In this document: positions 1-7,860 of the stretch, piece by piece | Layout of the letters: every line of letters begins with the position of its first letter | How positions within the stretch are numbered: position 1 is the stretch's first letter | Source of the DNA: Scilla litardierei | Lineage: Eukaryota > Streptophyta > Magnoliopsida > Asparagales > Asparagaceae | Assembly: GCA_030789695.1 (NCBI GenBank) | Contig: CM061141.1 | Span: forward strand, 279,503,871-279,567,870 | Length of the DNA stretch: 64,000 bases | Reading direction: 5' to 3' | Translations under genes and position numbers: made by a program | The notes under the pieces: generated by a model | Database searches by the model: none | What the model was told of the DNA's origin: nothing | What the model saw: only the letters and a program-made list of their open reading frames with translations

Positions 1-350
1 CCTTCTTGGACCGACTAGTTAGCTTTCTAAATTTCTCAGGAGTTACTGTTTATCGTTAGTCGGTCTAAGAACGTTGGTTGACCGACTAGGTTGCAAACTA
101 GTCGGTCAGCAATGCTTCTTTAACCGACTAACACATCATCTTATTTTTGTATCAGCTACTGTTTACTCTTAGTCGGTCTAAGAACGTTCATCGACCGACT
201 AGATGCTAAACTAGTCGGTCAGTATTTGTTCATGGACCGACTAACTCTAGAATCCTATTTTCGTTCAGGAGTTACTGTTTGCACTTAGTCGGTCTGCGTT
301 GGTCGACCGACCGACTAGTTGCCAAACTAGTCGGTCAGTGGTTGCTCTTT
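1..350. repeat. Tandem array of about 115-bp units with inverted GACCGACTAG motifs (U3)
   Basis: Three units carry the perfect inverted pair GACCGACTAG / CTAGTCGGTC with an 8-nt spacer at 80-107, 193-220 and 309-336, a period of about 113-116 bp. Further single copies of the motif and its complement lie between them. The array sits directly upstream of the TATA-like box, so it occupies U3 and could act as an enhancer or protein-binding array; that role is inferred. The B LTRs carry the same array (about 13990-14400 and 21395-21800). Confidence 0.85.
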
Positions 351-403
351 GACCGACTAACTAGTGTTGAAACCCTAATTTCTGGGCAGCCGCCAGCCCA
401 ACC

Positions 404-411
404 TATTTAAA
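404..411 (+). promoter_or_regulatory. TATA-like box of the Tekay A LTR
   Basis: TATTTAAA lies downstream of the palindromic array and upstream of a C-rich, ATG-poor leader, which is the expected place for the U3/R promoter of an LTR retrotransposon. It is conserved in both LTRs of element B. The transcription start is not shown by the sequence. Confidence 0.6.
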
Positions 412-690
412 CCCAACCCAATCGTTTTCTTCTTCCCCAACACGACCCAAAACCCTAAAAACTTCCCCCTTCAGCCCCCATCTTCCTCCAAGCTCCATTC
501 CTTCATTCCAAGCCCTAAATCCATCATCCAAACCATCCATCTACTCTATCTACCTCTCATCTTCCCCAAAATCTCACCAAAACCCATCAAAATCCCCAAA
601 TCCCCCAAAACCCTAGTTTCCCCAAACTTCTCCAATCTTTTCCAGATCTGATCCTAGGGTTCCCCGGAGTGTTTCTTCCGCCTCCTCTCG

Positions 691-787
691 GTAAGAAATC
701 GATCTACCGTTGTTTTCATAACTTATTTATATTTTTGGTGAAACCCTAATTAATTTCATGAGTTTGGTGTTGTTTCCCCCTTAACAG
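691..787 (+). other. Possible intron in the LTR leader
   Basis: A strong-looking donor (CTCG followed by GTAAGAAATC) and a pyrimidine tract ending in TTAACAG define a 97-bp candidate intron in the presumed 5' leader. Both ends are conserved in the two B LTRs. No reading frame tests it, so it stays tentative. The C LTR has a separate candidate (about 35558-35755). Confidence 0.3.
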
Positions 788-844
788 CGATTTCCCCCGT
801 AGATAGCATCCGTGTGACGAGGTTGATCGTCATCCCCGGTGCTA

Positions 845-983
845 GGCAAGTGAAACTTGCCACTTAGGGTTTAGGCCATGTTTTAGGCCATTTTCTTGTT
901 GTAGGCGTAAAAGAGACTAGGCGACGAAATGATACTCGCCTAGGCGCAAATTGGGGAATTAGCTTGACAACGAAGCTAATTCC
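845..983 (+). promoter_or_regulatory. Chain of RNA hairpins in the Tekay A leader
   Basis: Three perfect stems are visible: GGCAAGT-gaa-ACTTGCC (845-861), CTAGGCGA / TCGCCTAG (917-943, 11-nt loop containing GAAATGATA) and GGAATTAGCTT / AAGCTAATTCC (955-983, loop GACAACG). Elements C and D have the same chain with the same loops but different, still paired stems (35755-35931 in C). This is covariation and supports folded RNA. A role in packaging or dimerisation of genomic RNA is inferred from position in the leader. Confidence 0.75.
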
Positions 984-1795
984 GACATTTAGCATGTTGC
1001 ACAACTATCATGTCACGTTTACTTTCCATTATCGGTACGCAAGTTAATTGTCATGTCATTGCATCCTTCATGCATTTCAGTGATTGCGTAGCTTTGCTAC
1101 ATTGCTTGTGTTCCTGGCTCGTGTTCCAGAAGCGGGCCATGTGTTGGTTGATAGCCAATGCCCGAATTGTGTGTTTCCTGGCTCGTGACCAGAAGCGAGC
1201 ATAATGAGTTGGAAACCCCAACGCTCGATATTGAATTGTGAAATAGGAATGCGAGCTCATTGTGAGGGGCAACCCCAGGCTCACTAGCTGAGTTCCATAT
1301 GCGGGGACCCTAGGCTCCATTACGTGTGGGTATAGGGGGTGAGGGTTAAGCGGCCATTCAACTGGGAGTCTGTTTGATCAACAACTGCAGTTGTAAGGCG
1401 TAAACTCTTTGGGGTGGGGTAGTGTTTAGTGCCGATCGGTCTGAAATGCTATGCCATTCAGCGAAGGGCGTAAACATATACAAATCAACCGTGAAACATG
1501 AAATGTGTTTAGTGCCGATCGGTCTGAAATGCTATGCCATTCAGCGAATGGCCTAAACACCTACAAATGTGAATTGATTGAGATTGATAGTAGCGTGGCT
1601 ACTCTTGTCTTGTCTTGTCCCGATGATTGTTCTCTTGTACAAATCGTCTTGCCATGTTTTAAATTGTGCACTCATGTTGTAACTGCCATGTCATGCATAC
1701 TAAACTGCTAGGTTGCTAGTTGCCTTATTTTCAGTTTCCTTGCCCAAGTCTTTTAGACTTGCTGACATGTGCCCCTTTACTCTTTCGGGTGACAC

Positions 1796-1903
1796 ATGTT
1801 AGATCCTGAGCCCGAGTACCTTGTTGAGGACGAGGTGTTTGCTGACGCCGAGCCCGAGCTTGTGTTTGACGGGGAGTACGTGGACACTGGGGACCAGTCC
1901 TAG
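1796..1903 (+). CDS. Conserved 35-residue acidic ORF within the Tekay LTR
   Basis: An ATG-to-TAG frame of 36 codons starts MLDPEPE and contains EDEVFADAEPE. It has many Asp/Glu and no Lys or Arg. It is intact in all five autonomous-type LTR copies seen here (A, both of B, both of C). Between the A/B and C families about 25 of 35 residues are identical, and many differences fall at third positions without changing the amino acid (for example GAT/GAC, CCC/CCA, GCC/GCT, TCC/TCT), so selection on the peptide is likely. Its ATG lies in the 3' arm of a hairpin (ACATGTG at 1765-1771, CACATGT at 1793-1799). The coding-free element D has lost the frame. I know no family for it; a regulatory upstream ORF is possible. 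Confidence 0.6.
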   Translation: MLDPEPEYLVEDEVFADAEPELVFDGEYVDTGDQS

Positions 1904-2256
1904 TGTCTTCGTTGTGTTTTACTTTTGTTAGACAGTTGTTTTGTTATCGGTGCGTAGCACCTATACCTTGTTGTTGTCGTTGCTTTTGTTGGCCTTGTTC
2001 TGGGCCTTTAGACTCTTTTCTTTTAGCCTGGTGGCTTTTCTGGATGTTGGACTTTTGTTGATGTTGGGCAATTTGTGAGATGTGGAATTTTATTTCTGTC
2101 TCGCCTTGTGTTATTATTGTTATTCTGTTGTGGTTACAGGGACCTGTTTATGCATCGTGGACGCTTATCGGGTTTGGGGCTTCACAGCTCCACTCCCGTG
2201 CGGACCTTTTCACGTCTCGTCTCCATTTCAGGGAAGCGGGTCGTGACAGGTTTTGT

Positions 2257-2275
2257 TGGTGGCCCATGCAGGTCC
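2257..2275 (+). promoter_or_regulatory. Candidate, non-standard primer binding site
   Basis: TGGTGGCCCATGCAGGTCC begins 9 nt after the LTR end and starts with TGG, as tRNA primer sites do. The same block at the same distance follows the 5' LTRs of B, C and D. It is not the initiator-Met site (TGGTATCAGAG) usual for this lineage, and I cannot assign a tRNA. Confidence 0.4.
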
Positions 2276-2391
2276 TTCTGTAACTGCGATTTTTGGAATA
2301 GCAATAATAATATTAGAATGTCCAATGAATTAAGTTCGACGTCCGAGTCATAAGCTATGAGTCTAATCTAATTCGTTCTCTGTGTCATTAG

Positions 2392-3570
2392 ATGGCAGGA
2401 AGGCGTTTCACCCGTAGTGGGGGCAGTGGTGCGCTCCCTCATGATGAGGAGCCCGAGCGGGAACCCACCAGCGGTGAGATGATGCGGATGATGTTGCAGA
2501 TGATGCAAGTGCAGCAGGGCGTGCTTTTGCAAGTCCAGAATGCTCCGCTTGCTCGAGCTGCCCGGGCTCTTCCGGATGCCCCTCGCTCTGAGCCAGGAGC
2601 GAAGCAATTTCGGGGGCTGGGTCCCGCATATTTTGATGGTTCTGAGGGTCCTCTGGCTGCCGATGAGTGGATTCGGAACATCGAGGACAATCTGAAGATG
2701 GCCAAGATCACCCCGGCTGGGTGGGTTGATTTGGCGAAGAGGCAACTCAAGGATAATGCTCGGAATTGGTGGGATGCTGAAGAGAAGTTGTTGGTGGAGC
2801 CGATTGCTTGGGCTACCTTCAAGGCCAGATTTGAGGGTGAGTTCTTTCCGAAAGCTGCCATGGAGGAGATGCTGCAGCGTTTTATCGATTTGAAGCAGGG
2901 GAACTCGTCGGTGGACATGTACCACCAGGAGTTCATGAGGCTGAGTAGGTTTGCGCCGAAGATGGTGCAGGACGCTGAGGAGAGAGCTCAGAGGTTCATG
3001 CAGGGGCTTGCTTCAGAGCTCCAGAGTTTTGTGACCTCCTCTGACCGGGAATCTTATCAGAAGGTTCTGGTCGCTGCCAAGAGGCAGGAGCTGCTCGTGA
3101 ACCAGCGGAGGGGGTCTATTGTTGGTGCTGGGAAGAGGCCTGTGGAGCAGGCGAGAGCTGTGGTTAGACCTGGATTCAGGCCTAACCAGTCTGCTCAGTT
3201 TAAGAGGCCAGGAGGGCCTATTCTGAAGCTTTGCCATTTCTACGGTAAGCCTGGCCACGTCAAGGATCAGTGTCGGAAGTTTTTGGGCCAGTGTCTAGTT
3301 TGTGGTGATGCTTCCCATGTCGCGAAGGATTGTCGGCATGCGGCTCAGCTGCGGAGGGCTCCTGTTGCAGCTCAGCCGTTGCAGCAGCGAGCGTCTGTTC
3401 CTGCTGGACGTGGAGCATCTCTTGTTCCGCAGGGGCAGGCTTTTCGGCTTGCTGTTCCACCGAGGAGGCATGCTTTTCTGATGACCGCTGCGGAGAGCGC
3501 GGCTGTGGATGAGGTTATCGTAGGTAATCCTCAATCTAGCTGTTACTTTCCTAGCTGGTTTGATTGTTAG
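2392..3570 (+). CDS. Gag polyprotein of Tekay element A
   Basis: Gag forms the cytoplasmic virus-like particle that packages element RNA. The 392-residue frame starts MAGRRFTRSGG and has a Met/Gln-rich helical stretch (residues 25-50), the retrotransposon gag core (about 75-210, with WIRNIEDNLKM and ARNWWDAEEKL), then a basic region. The zinc knuckle near residue 283 is damaged: the first cluster reads CHFYGKPGHVKDQC, with Tyr where the second Cys is in B and C. A second Cys-rich cluster follows (CLVCGDASHVAKDC). The frame stops 14-15 codons past a conserved splice donor at 3524, so the same start also feeds Gag-Pol after splicing. The open frame suggests a fairly young copy. Confidence 0.92.
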   Translation: MAGRRFTRSGGSGALPHDEEPEREPTSGEMMRMMLQMMQVQQGVLLQVQNAPLARAARALPDAPRSEPGAKQFRGLGPAYFDGSEGPLAADEWIRNIEDNLKMAKITPAGWVDLAKRQLKDNARNWWDAEEKLLVEPIAWATFKARFEGEFFPKAAMEEMLQRFIDLKQGNSSVDMYHQEFMRLSRFAPKMVQDAEERAQRFMQGLASELQSFVTSSDRESYQKVLVAAKRQELLVNQRRGSIVGAGKRPVEQARAVVRPGFRPNQSAQFKRPGGPILKLCHFYGKPGHVKDQCRKFLGQCLVCGDASHVAKDCRHAAQLRRAPVAAQPLQQRASVPAGRGASLVPQGQAFRLAVPPRRHAFLMTAAESAAVDEVIVGNPQSSCYFPSWFDC

Positions 3571-3635
3571 ATTGTGTTGTTTGCTTGAACATGTTTGTTT
3601 GCTAGACTAGGGTTTGATTGTTAATTGATTGTTAG
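3524..3635 (+). other. Gag-pol intron of element A (112 bp, phase 1)
   Basis: The donor is GTAG followed by GTAATCC, and the acceptor is GATTGTTAG followed by GTGTGATT. Removal joins the single G left over from gag codon 378 to GT, giving Gly, and continues straight into the protease frame. Without splicing, translation ends at the gag stop (3568-3570). The same donor, acceptor and phase are found in B (18126-18237) and C (38175-38290). RNA evidence is needed; the frame logic and conservation are seen. Confidence 0.7.
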
Positions 3636-5761
3636 GTGTGATTTTGGTTTGCACATTTCCTGCACGAGTCCTCTTTGACTCTGGTGCATCGATGTGCATT
3701 ATTTCTCGGAGCTTCGTGGAGAGGCATTCCTTGTCGACGTCCCCTCTTCCCAAGAGTTGGAATATCGTTACAGGGAATGGTGTGGTCTCGGTGCATCGTG
3801 GTTGCAATTCTTGCTCGTTGGTGGTCTGTGGACATGAGCTTTTTGCGGATTTCATTGTCCACGACATCATCAACTATGATGCAGTTCTTGGGATGGATTG
3901 GCTTGTGAGCTTCTATGCTAGATTGACTGCAGGAGGAAGAAGGTGGTGTTCGAGATTCCCGGACACCCAGTATTTGAGTTCAGTCGTGGTAGCAGTTCGC
4001 TTGGTCCTGTCAGATTTCGGGCCAGGCCGGTGGAGGCTGTGGCTTTGCAGATGGAGCTGGAGTGGCCAGCTGTGGTGCGAGATTTTGGCGACGTCTTCCC
4101 CGAGGAGATGTCTGGTTTGCCGCCTGATCGAGCTCTGGAATTTTCTATCGATCTTGTTCCAGGTGCGCAGCCGATTTCGAAGGCGCCGTATTGTATGGCA
4201 CCTGCGGAGTTGGAAGAGTTGCGGAAGCAGTTGGATGAGCTTTTGCAGAAGGGTTATATTAACCCTAGCGTGTCTCCGTGGGGAGCACCGGTGTTGTTGG
4301 TTAAGAAGAAGGATGGTTCGCGTCGCATGTGCGTAGACTATCGGGAGTTGAATGCGGTGACCATTAAGAATAAATACCCGTTGCCTCGCATCGATGATAT
4401 TTTTGATCAGCTTGGAGGTTCGAGGGTGTTTTCTAAATTGGATTTGAGGAGTGGTTACCATCAGTTGAAGGTGAAGAATGGAGATGTTCCGAAGACAGCG
4501 TTCAGGACGAAGTATGGACACTATGAGTTCGTGGTTATGCCTTTTGGCGTAACTAACGCGCCCGCAGTTTTCATGAACCTGATGAACCTGATTTTCTACG
4601 ACTTTTTGGATAAGTTTGTCGTTATCTTTATTGACGACATTCTGATCTATTCGAAGTCGGAGGAAGAGCATGCCTCGCACTTAAGGACGGTGTTGGAGAT
4701 TTTGAGGAAGCATCGTTTGTATGCTAAGTTTTCGAAGTGCGAGTTTTGGCTGGATCGAGTTGCTTTCCTCGGGCATGTGGTGACTGGAGATGGTAGTTCA
4801 GTGGATCCCGAGAAGATTCGGGCCATCAGGGAGTGGCCTGTTCCGTCGTCTGCATCTGAGATTCGGAGTTTTCTTGGACTTGCTGGTTACTATCGGCGAT
4901 TCATTAAGGACTTTTCTCGTATTGCTGAGCCGATGACCAGGTTGACGCGGAAGGATGTTGCTTTCGTTTGGTCAGGTGATTGTGAGAGTGCTTTTGGTGT
5001 TCTGAAGGAGAGGTTGACGAGTGCACCTATTCTTGTTGTGCCTGATCGCAGCGGTGGATTTGAGATCTTTTGCGATGCTTCTGGCAAGGGTCTCGGTTGT
5101 GTGTTGCATCAGCACGGGCATGTTGTGGCGTATGCGTCTCGTCAGCTTAAGGTTCATGAGAAGAATTACCCGACGCATGATTTGGAGTTGGCTGCCGTTG
5201 TGTTTGCTCTTAAGATTTGGAGGCACTTCTTGCTGAGTGAGAAAGTGAAGATTTTCACCGATCACAAAAGCTTGAAGTATATTTTCACTCAGAAGGAGCT
5301 CAACATGCGACAGCGTCGATGGTTGGAGCTTATGGCGGATTATGATATTGATTTGCAGTTTCACCCTGGCAAGGTGAACGTGGTTCCGGATGCTTTGAGT
5401 AGGCTTCCCGCGGTGATGATTTTGACCTCGCAGTGGAGATTGCAGCAGGATTTTTACGAGTCTGGCGTGGAGATTGTTCTTCCTGGGGAGGCTTCTTCGT
5501 TGAAGTACATGCAGGTACAGTCGACGATCGTGGATCAGATTAAGGCTGGCCAGGCCGAGGATCCGAAGCTGGTGAGGATTCGGGAGCAGGTGGAAGCCGG
5601 TCTGCGGACTGACTTTTTGATTCATGAGGATGGCTCGCTGAGGTTTGGAGCCAGGTTGTGTGTGCCAGCTGGGGATATCAGAGAGGAGCTGATGGTGGAG
5701 GCACACAGTTCGCCGTATTCTGTGCATCCTGGTGGCACCAAGATGTACCAGGATCTTCGTC
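3636..5761 (+). pseudogene. Pol of Tekay element A (protease, RT, RNase H; frameshifted, cut by gap)
   Basis: Pol processes the polyprotein and copies and integrates the element. The protease active site (FDSGAS) lies at about 3670. One base is missing at about 3920 relative to B (TATGCTAGATTG against TATGCTACGATTG), which breaks the frame between protease and RT. From about 3943 the RT frame is open: motifs [13 protein letters not shown], the catalytic FIDDIL (about 4630) and RNase H residues CDASGKGLG and [10 protein letters not shown]. The integrase zinc-finger region begins at the end ([13 protein letters not shown]) and then meets the N run. Integrase catalytic core and chromodomain are not visible for this copy. 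Confidence 0.9.
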
Positions 5762-6261
5762 NNNNNNNNNNNNNNNNNNNNNNNNNNNNNNNNNNNNNNN
5801 NNNNNNNNNNNNNNNNNNNNNNNNNNNNNNNNNNNNNNNNNNNNNNNNNNNNNNNNNNNNNNNNNNNNNNNNNNNNNNNNNNNNNNNNNNNNNNNNNNNN
5901 NNNNNNNNNNNNNNNNNNNNNNNNNNNNNNNNNNNNNNNNNNNNNNNNNNNNNNNNNNNNNNNNNNNNNNNNNNNNNNNNNNNNNNNNNNNNNNNNNNNN
6001 NNNNNNNNNNNNNNNNNNNNNNNNNNNNNNNNNNNNNNNNNNNNNNNNNNNNNNNNNNNNNNNNNNNNNNNNNNNNNNNNNNNNNNNNNNNNNNNNNNNN
6101 NNNNNNNNNNNNNNNNNNNNNNNNNNNNNNNNNNNNNNNNNNNNNNNNNNNNNNNNNNNNNNNNNNNNNNNNNNNNNNNNNNNNNNNNNNNNNNNNNNNN
6201 NNNNNNNNNNNNNNNNNNNNNNNNNNNNNNNNNNNNNNNNNNNNNNNNNNNNNNNNNNNNN
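5762..6261. other. Assembly gap of exactly 500 N
   Basis: A run of exactly 500 N is a conventional placeholder for a gap of unknown size. It joins the middle of the element A integrase to the middle of an Athila1 LTR, two sequences that both have near-identical copies elsewhere in the window. At least the rest of A and about 860 bp of the Athila1 LTR should lie between them. Confidence 0.95.
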
Positions 6262-6431
6262 GGAGAATTTCTGCAAGTTGATGCTGCAGTGCTGGAATTC
6301 CCACTCGGCCGGGTCAAATGTTCCACTCGGCCGAGTGCGGCCTGGGCCCAGATTTTAAGTTGCGGTTTGGGCTGTTTTTGGGCACGAATTTGAGGGGTTT
6401 TCTAGGGTTATTTGCTAGGGTTTTGGGAGAG

Positions 6432-6439
6432 TATTTAAG
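6432..6439 (+). promoter_or_regulatory. TATA-like box of the Athila1 LTR
   Basis: TATTTAAG lies downstream of the CTCGGCCGAG palindromes and is preserved in the 3' LTR copy (about 22467). It is the best promoter candidate in this LTR. Confidence 0.5.
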
Positions 6440-6823
6440 GGGTTTGTAGCCACCATTAGAGGGGGATCCCCCATGTTTTCTTAGGTTCCCAAGATGTTTT
6501 TCTTAGGATTATTTTAGAGGTTAGGCCATGCCCTAGGCCCCCTCTTGGATCTAAAAGCTTGTATTTTGGATTGAAGATCTTCATCAAGCTAAGTATTTTC
6601 TTCTTTTTATTTGAATCTTTGTTTTTCTATCTTTTTGTATGCAAGCAATGATTTCTATTGATTCTCATATCCTTATTGCTATGCTAGAGTAGATTTGTTG
6701 TTCTAGGGTTTTGGGATGAACCCTATGGTTCTAATTTCATATTTGTGATGAATGAATTTCTAAATTGCTAGAATTGCTAGGAGGTTAGGTTGTGATTGAT
6801 TTATTACGGATAGTTAGGGATTT

Positions 6824-7125
6824 CCATCGATTGGGGTTTGCAAGAGATTGGATTCTAATCGATGGGAAGGCCTAGATATTCGATTTAGGTTTACAATTGG
6901 GTTTCTCTAGATTTGGTTTGCAAGAGATTGGACCAAAGCTAGGATTTTTAATTGTAAATCTATACCCATATTCGTTTGCAAGAGATTGGACGAATACGAA
7001 CTATCACAGCCTAGATCGTAACTCAAGTTTGCACGAGAGTGGGCTCGAGGAGCGATTGAACGATGACGTCGATCTTCATGCTAGCGGCTTAGATTAGGGT
7101 TTGCAAGAGATTGGGCTCTAATCTA
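6824..7125 (+). promoter_or_regulatory. Array of five RNA hairpins sharing one loop (Athila1 R/U5)
   Basis: Five copies of TTTGCAAGAGATTGG or a close variant each sit between arms that pair with each other but differ from copy to copy: CCATCGATT/AATCGATGG (6824-6865); TTTACAATT/AATTGTAAA around an inner TTGGT/ACCAA (6890-6958); TATTCGT/ACGAATA (6969-6996); CTCAAG/CTCGAG around 7022-7048 (perfect CTCGAG pairing in the 3' LTR copy); and TAGATTAG/CTAATCTA (7090-7125). Different stems around one fixed loop strongly suggest functional RNA structure. Function is unknown; packaging or protein binding is plausible. Confidence 0.8.
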
Positions 7126-7641
7126 TGTTGCTATAGACCGGCAATAGCGCGAGAGCGTGAGCTTGGTTCTATATTCAGTTACAACTAGTTCACCTCAACA
7201 CAAGTCTAGTAATATTGAGATTCACTATTTACGATGATGTATGATGATCCGTAGTGGGAATTCCCTAGCCCTAGACGTCTTTATTTGATTTTATATCCCC
7301 ATACTTTGCCCGACGATTGTGACAGGATCGTCGCAAGGCAAATTCCCTTTTTTATTATATTGTATCTGAATCGATATTCAAACCGATTTCTTTATCATCG
7401 ACACCGACATCCACCACCATTTCCATTATATCATACCATAGCCATCTCCACCAATAATACATTCGTAGTCAAACCAACCTAGGATAGATTGGAGCTCAAC
7501 ACCACCTCCTCGTGTTCGATACCCGCTCGCCACTTTGCCGTGCGCTTGCGGTAAAACTACAACCGTTCTCCGGGTGTGTATCCGGGGCCGACCAAGTTTT
7601 TGGTCGTGCTCTTGGGTTGCATTTTGGAGCGATCAAGTTTT

Positions 7642-7659
7642 TGGCGCCGTTGCCGGGGA
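7642..7659 (+). promoter_or_regulatory. Primer binding site, tRNA-Asp type (Athila1)
   Basis: TGGCGCCGTTGCCGGGGA starts 6 nt after the LTR end. It is complementary to the 3' end of plant tRNA-Asp, the primer typical of Athila-type elements. Confidence 0.9.
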
Positions 7660-7860
7660 GGTGTTTCCCGTTGGGTGCCAATTTGTCACAATTAGGTTGA
7701 TTAGATTACATTGAAAAAAAATCAAAAAAAAATCAAAAAAAAAACATTGAGAGAGATTTTTTTTCCCACCACCTGCTATTATTATCTTTATCTCTCTTTG
7801 TACCACTGACGTCTTTTCTAGGTTGTTTACTTTGATTGATCAGGTACAGTTGTTGTAGCG

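Larger units (their letters stand above)
1..2248 (+). repeat. 5' LTR of Tekay element A (5'-truncated by window)
   Basis: The LTR ends in CGGGTCGTGACA at 2248. The two complete copies in element B (12111-14684 and 19513-22086 on the other strand) show the full LTR runs from TGTAACGACTG to GTGACA over 2574 bp. Its parts in order are: tandem palindromic repeats (1-350), a TATA-like box near 404, a C-rich transcribed leader with a possible intron (691-787), a hairpin chain (845-983), a small acidic ORF (1796-1903), and a 3' end shared with the LTRs of elements C and D. Confidence 0.93.
1..5761 (+). mobile_element. Tekay-type Ty3/gypsy element A, partial at both ends
   Basis: Seen: the 3' 2248 bp of an LTR, a gag ORF, and pol as far as the zinc-finger start of integrase, where a run of N cuts it. 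The 5' end of the LTR lies outside the window (about 326 bp missing by comparison with the 2574-bp LTRs of element B). The element is almost identical to B, which lies downstream in inverted orientation. Gag-protease-RT-RNase H-integrase order and the related chromodomain copies B and C place it in the Tekay/Del chromovirus lineage. The 3' half of pol, the 3' LTR and the target duplication are not visible, so it cannot be said whether the element was ever complete here. Confidence 0.9.
6262..7635 (+). repeat. 5' LTR of Athila1 (start lost in gap)
   Basis: Nearly identical to 22297-23669 of the 3' LTR. It ends TTTGGAGCGATCA directly before the primer binding site. It contains CTCGGCCGAG palindromes (6303-6335), a TATA-like box, and an array of hairpins in the transcribed part. 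Confidence 0.92.

Noticed and set aside
4972..6276. Long minus-strand ORFs opposite pol of A (and plus-strand ones opposite B)
   Set aside because: They are antisense shadows of the RT/RNase H frame; some run through the N gap and are meaningless there.
6824..7125. Repeated 14-15-nt word with variable spacers suggested a CRISPR-like array
   Set aside because: Spacing is irregular, the variable parts pair with each other across the repeat, and the context is a plant LTR. A hairpin array explains it.
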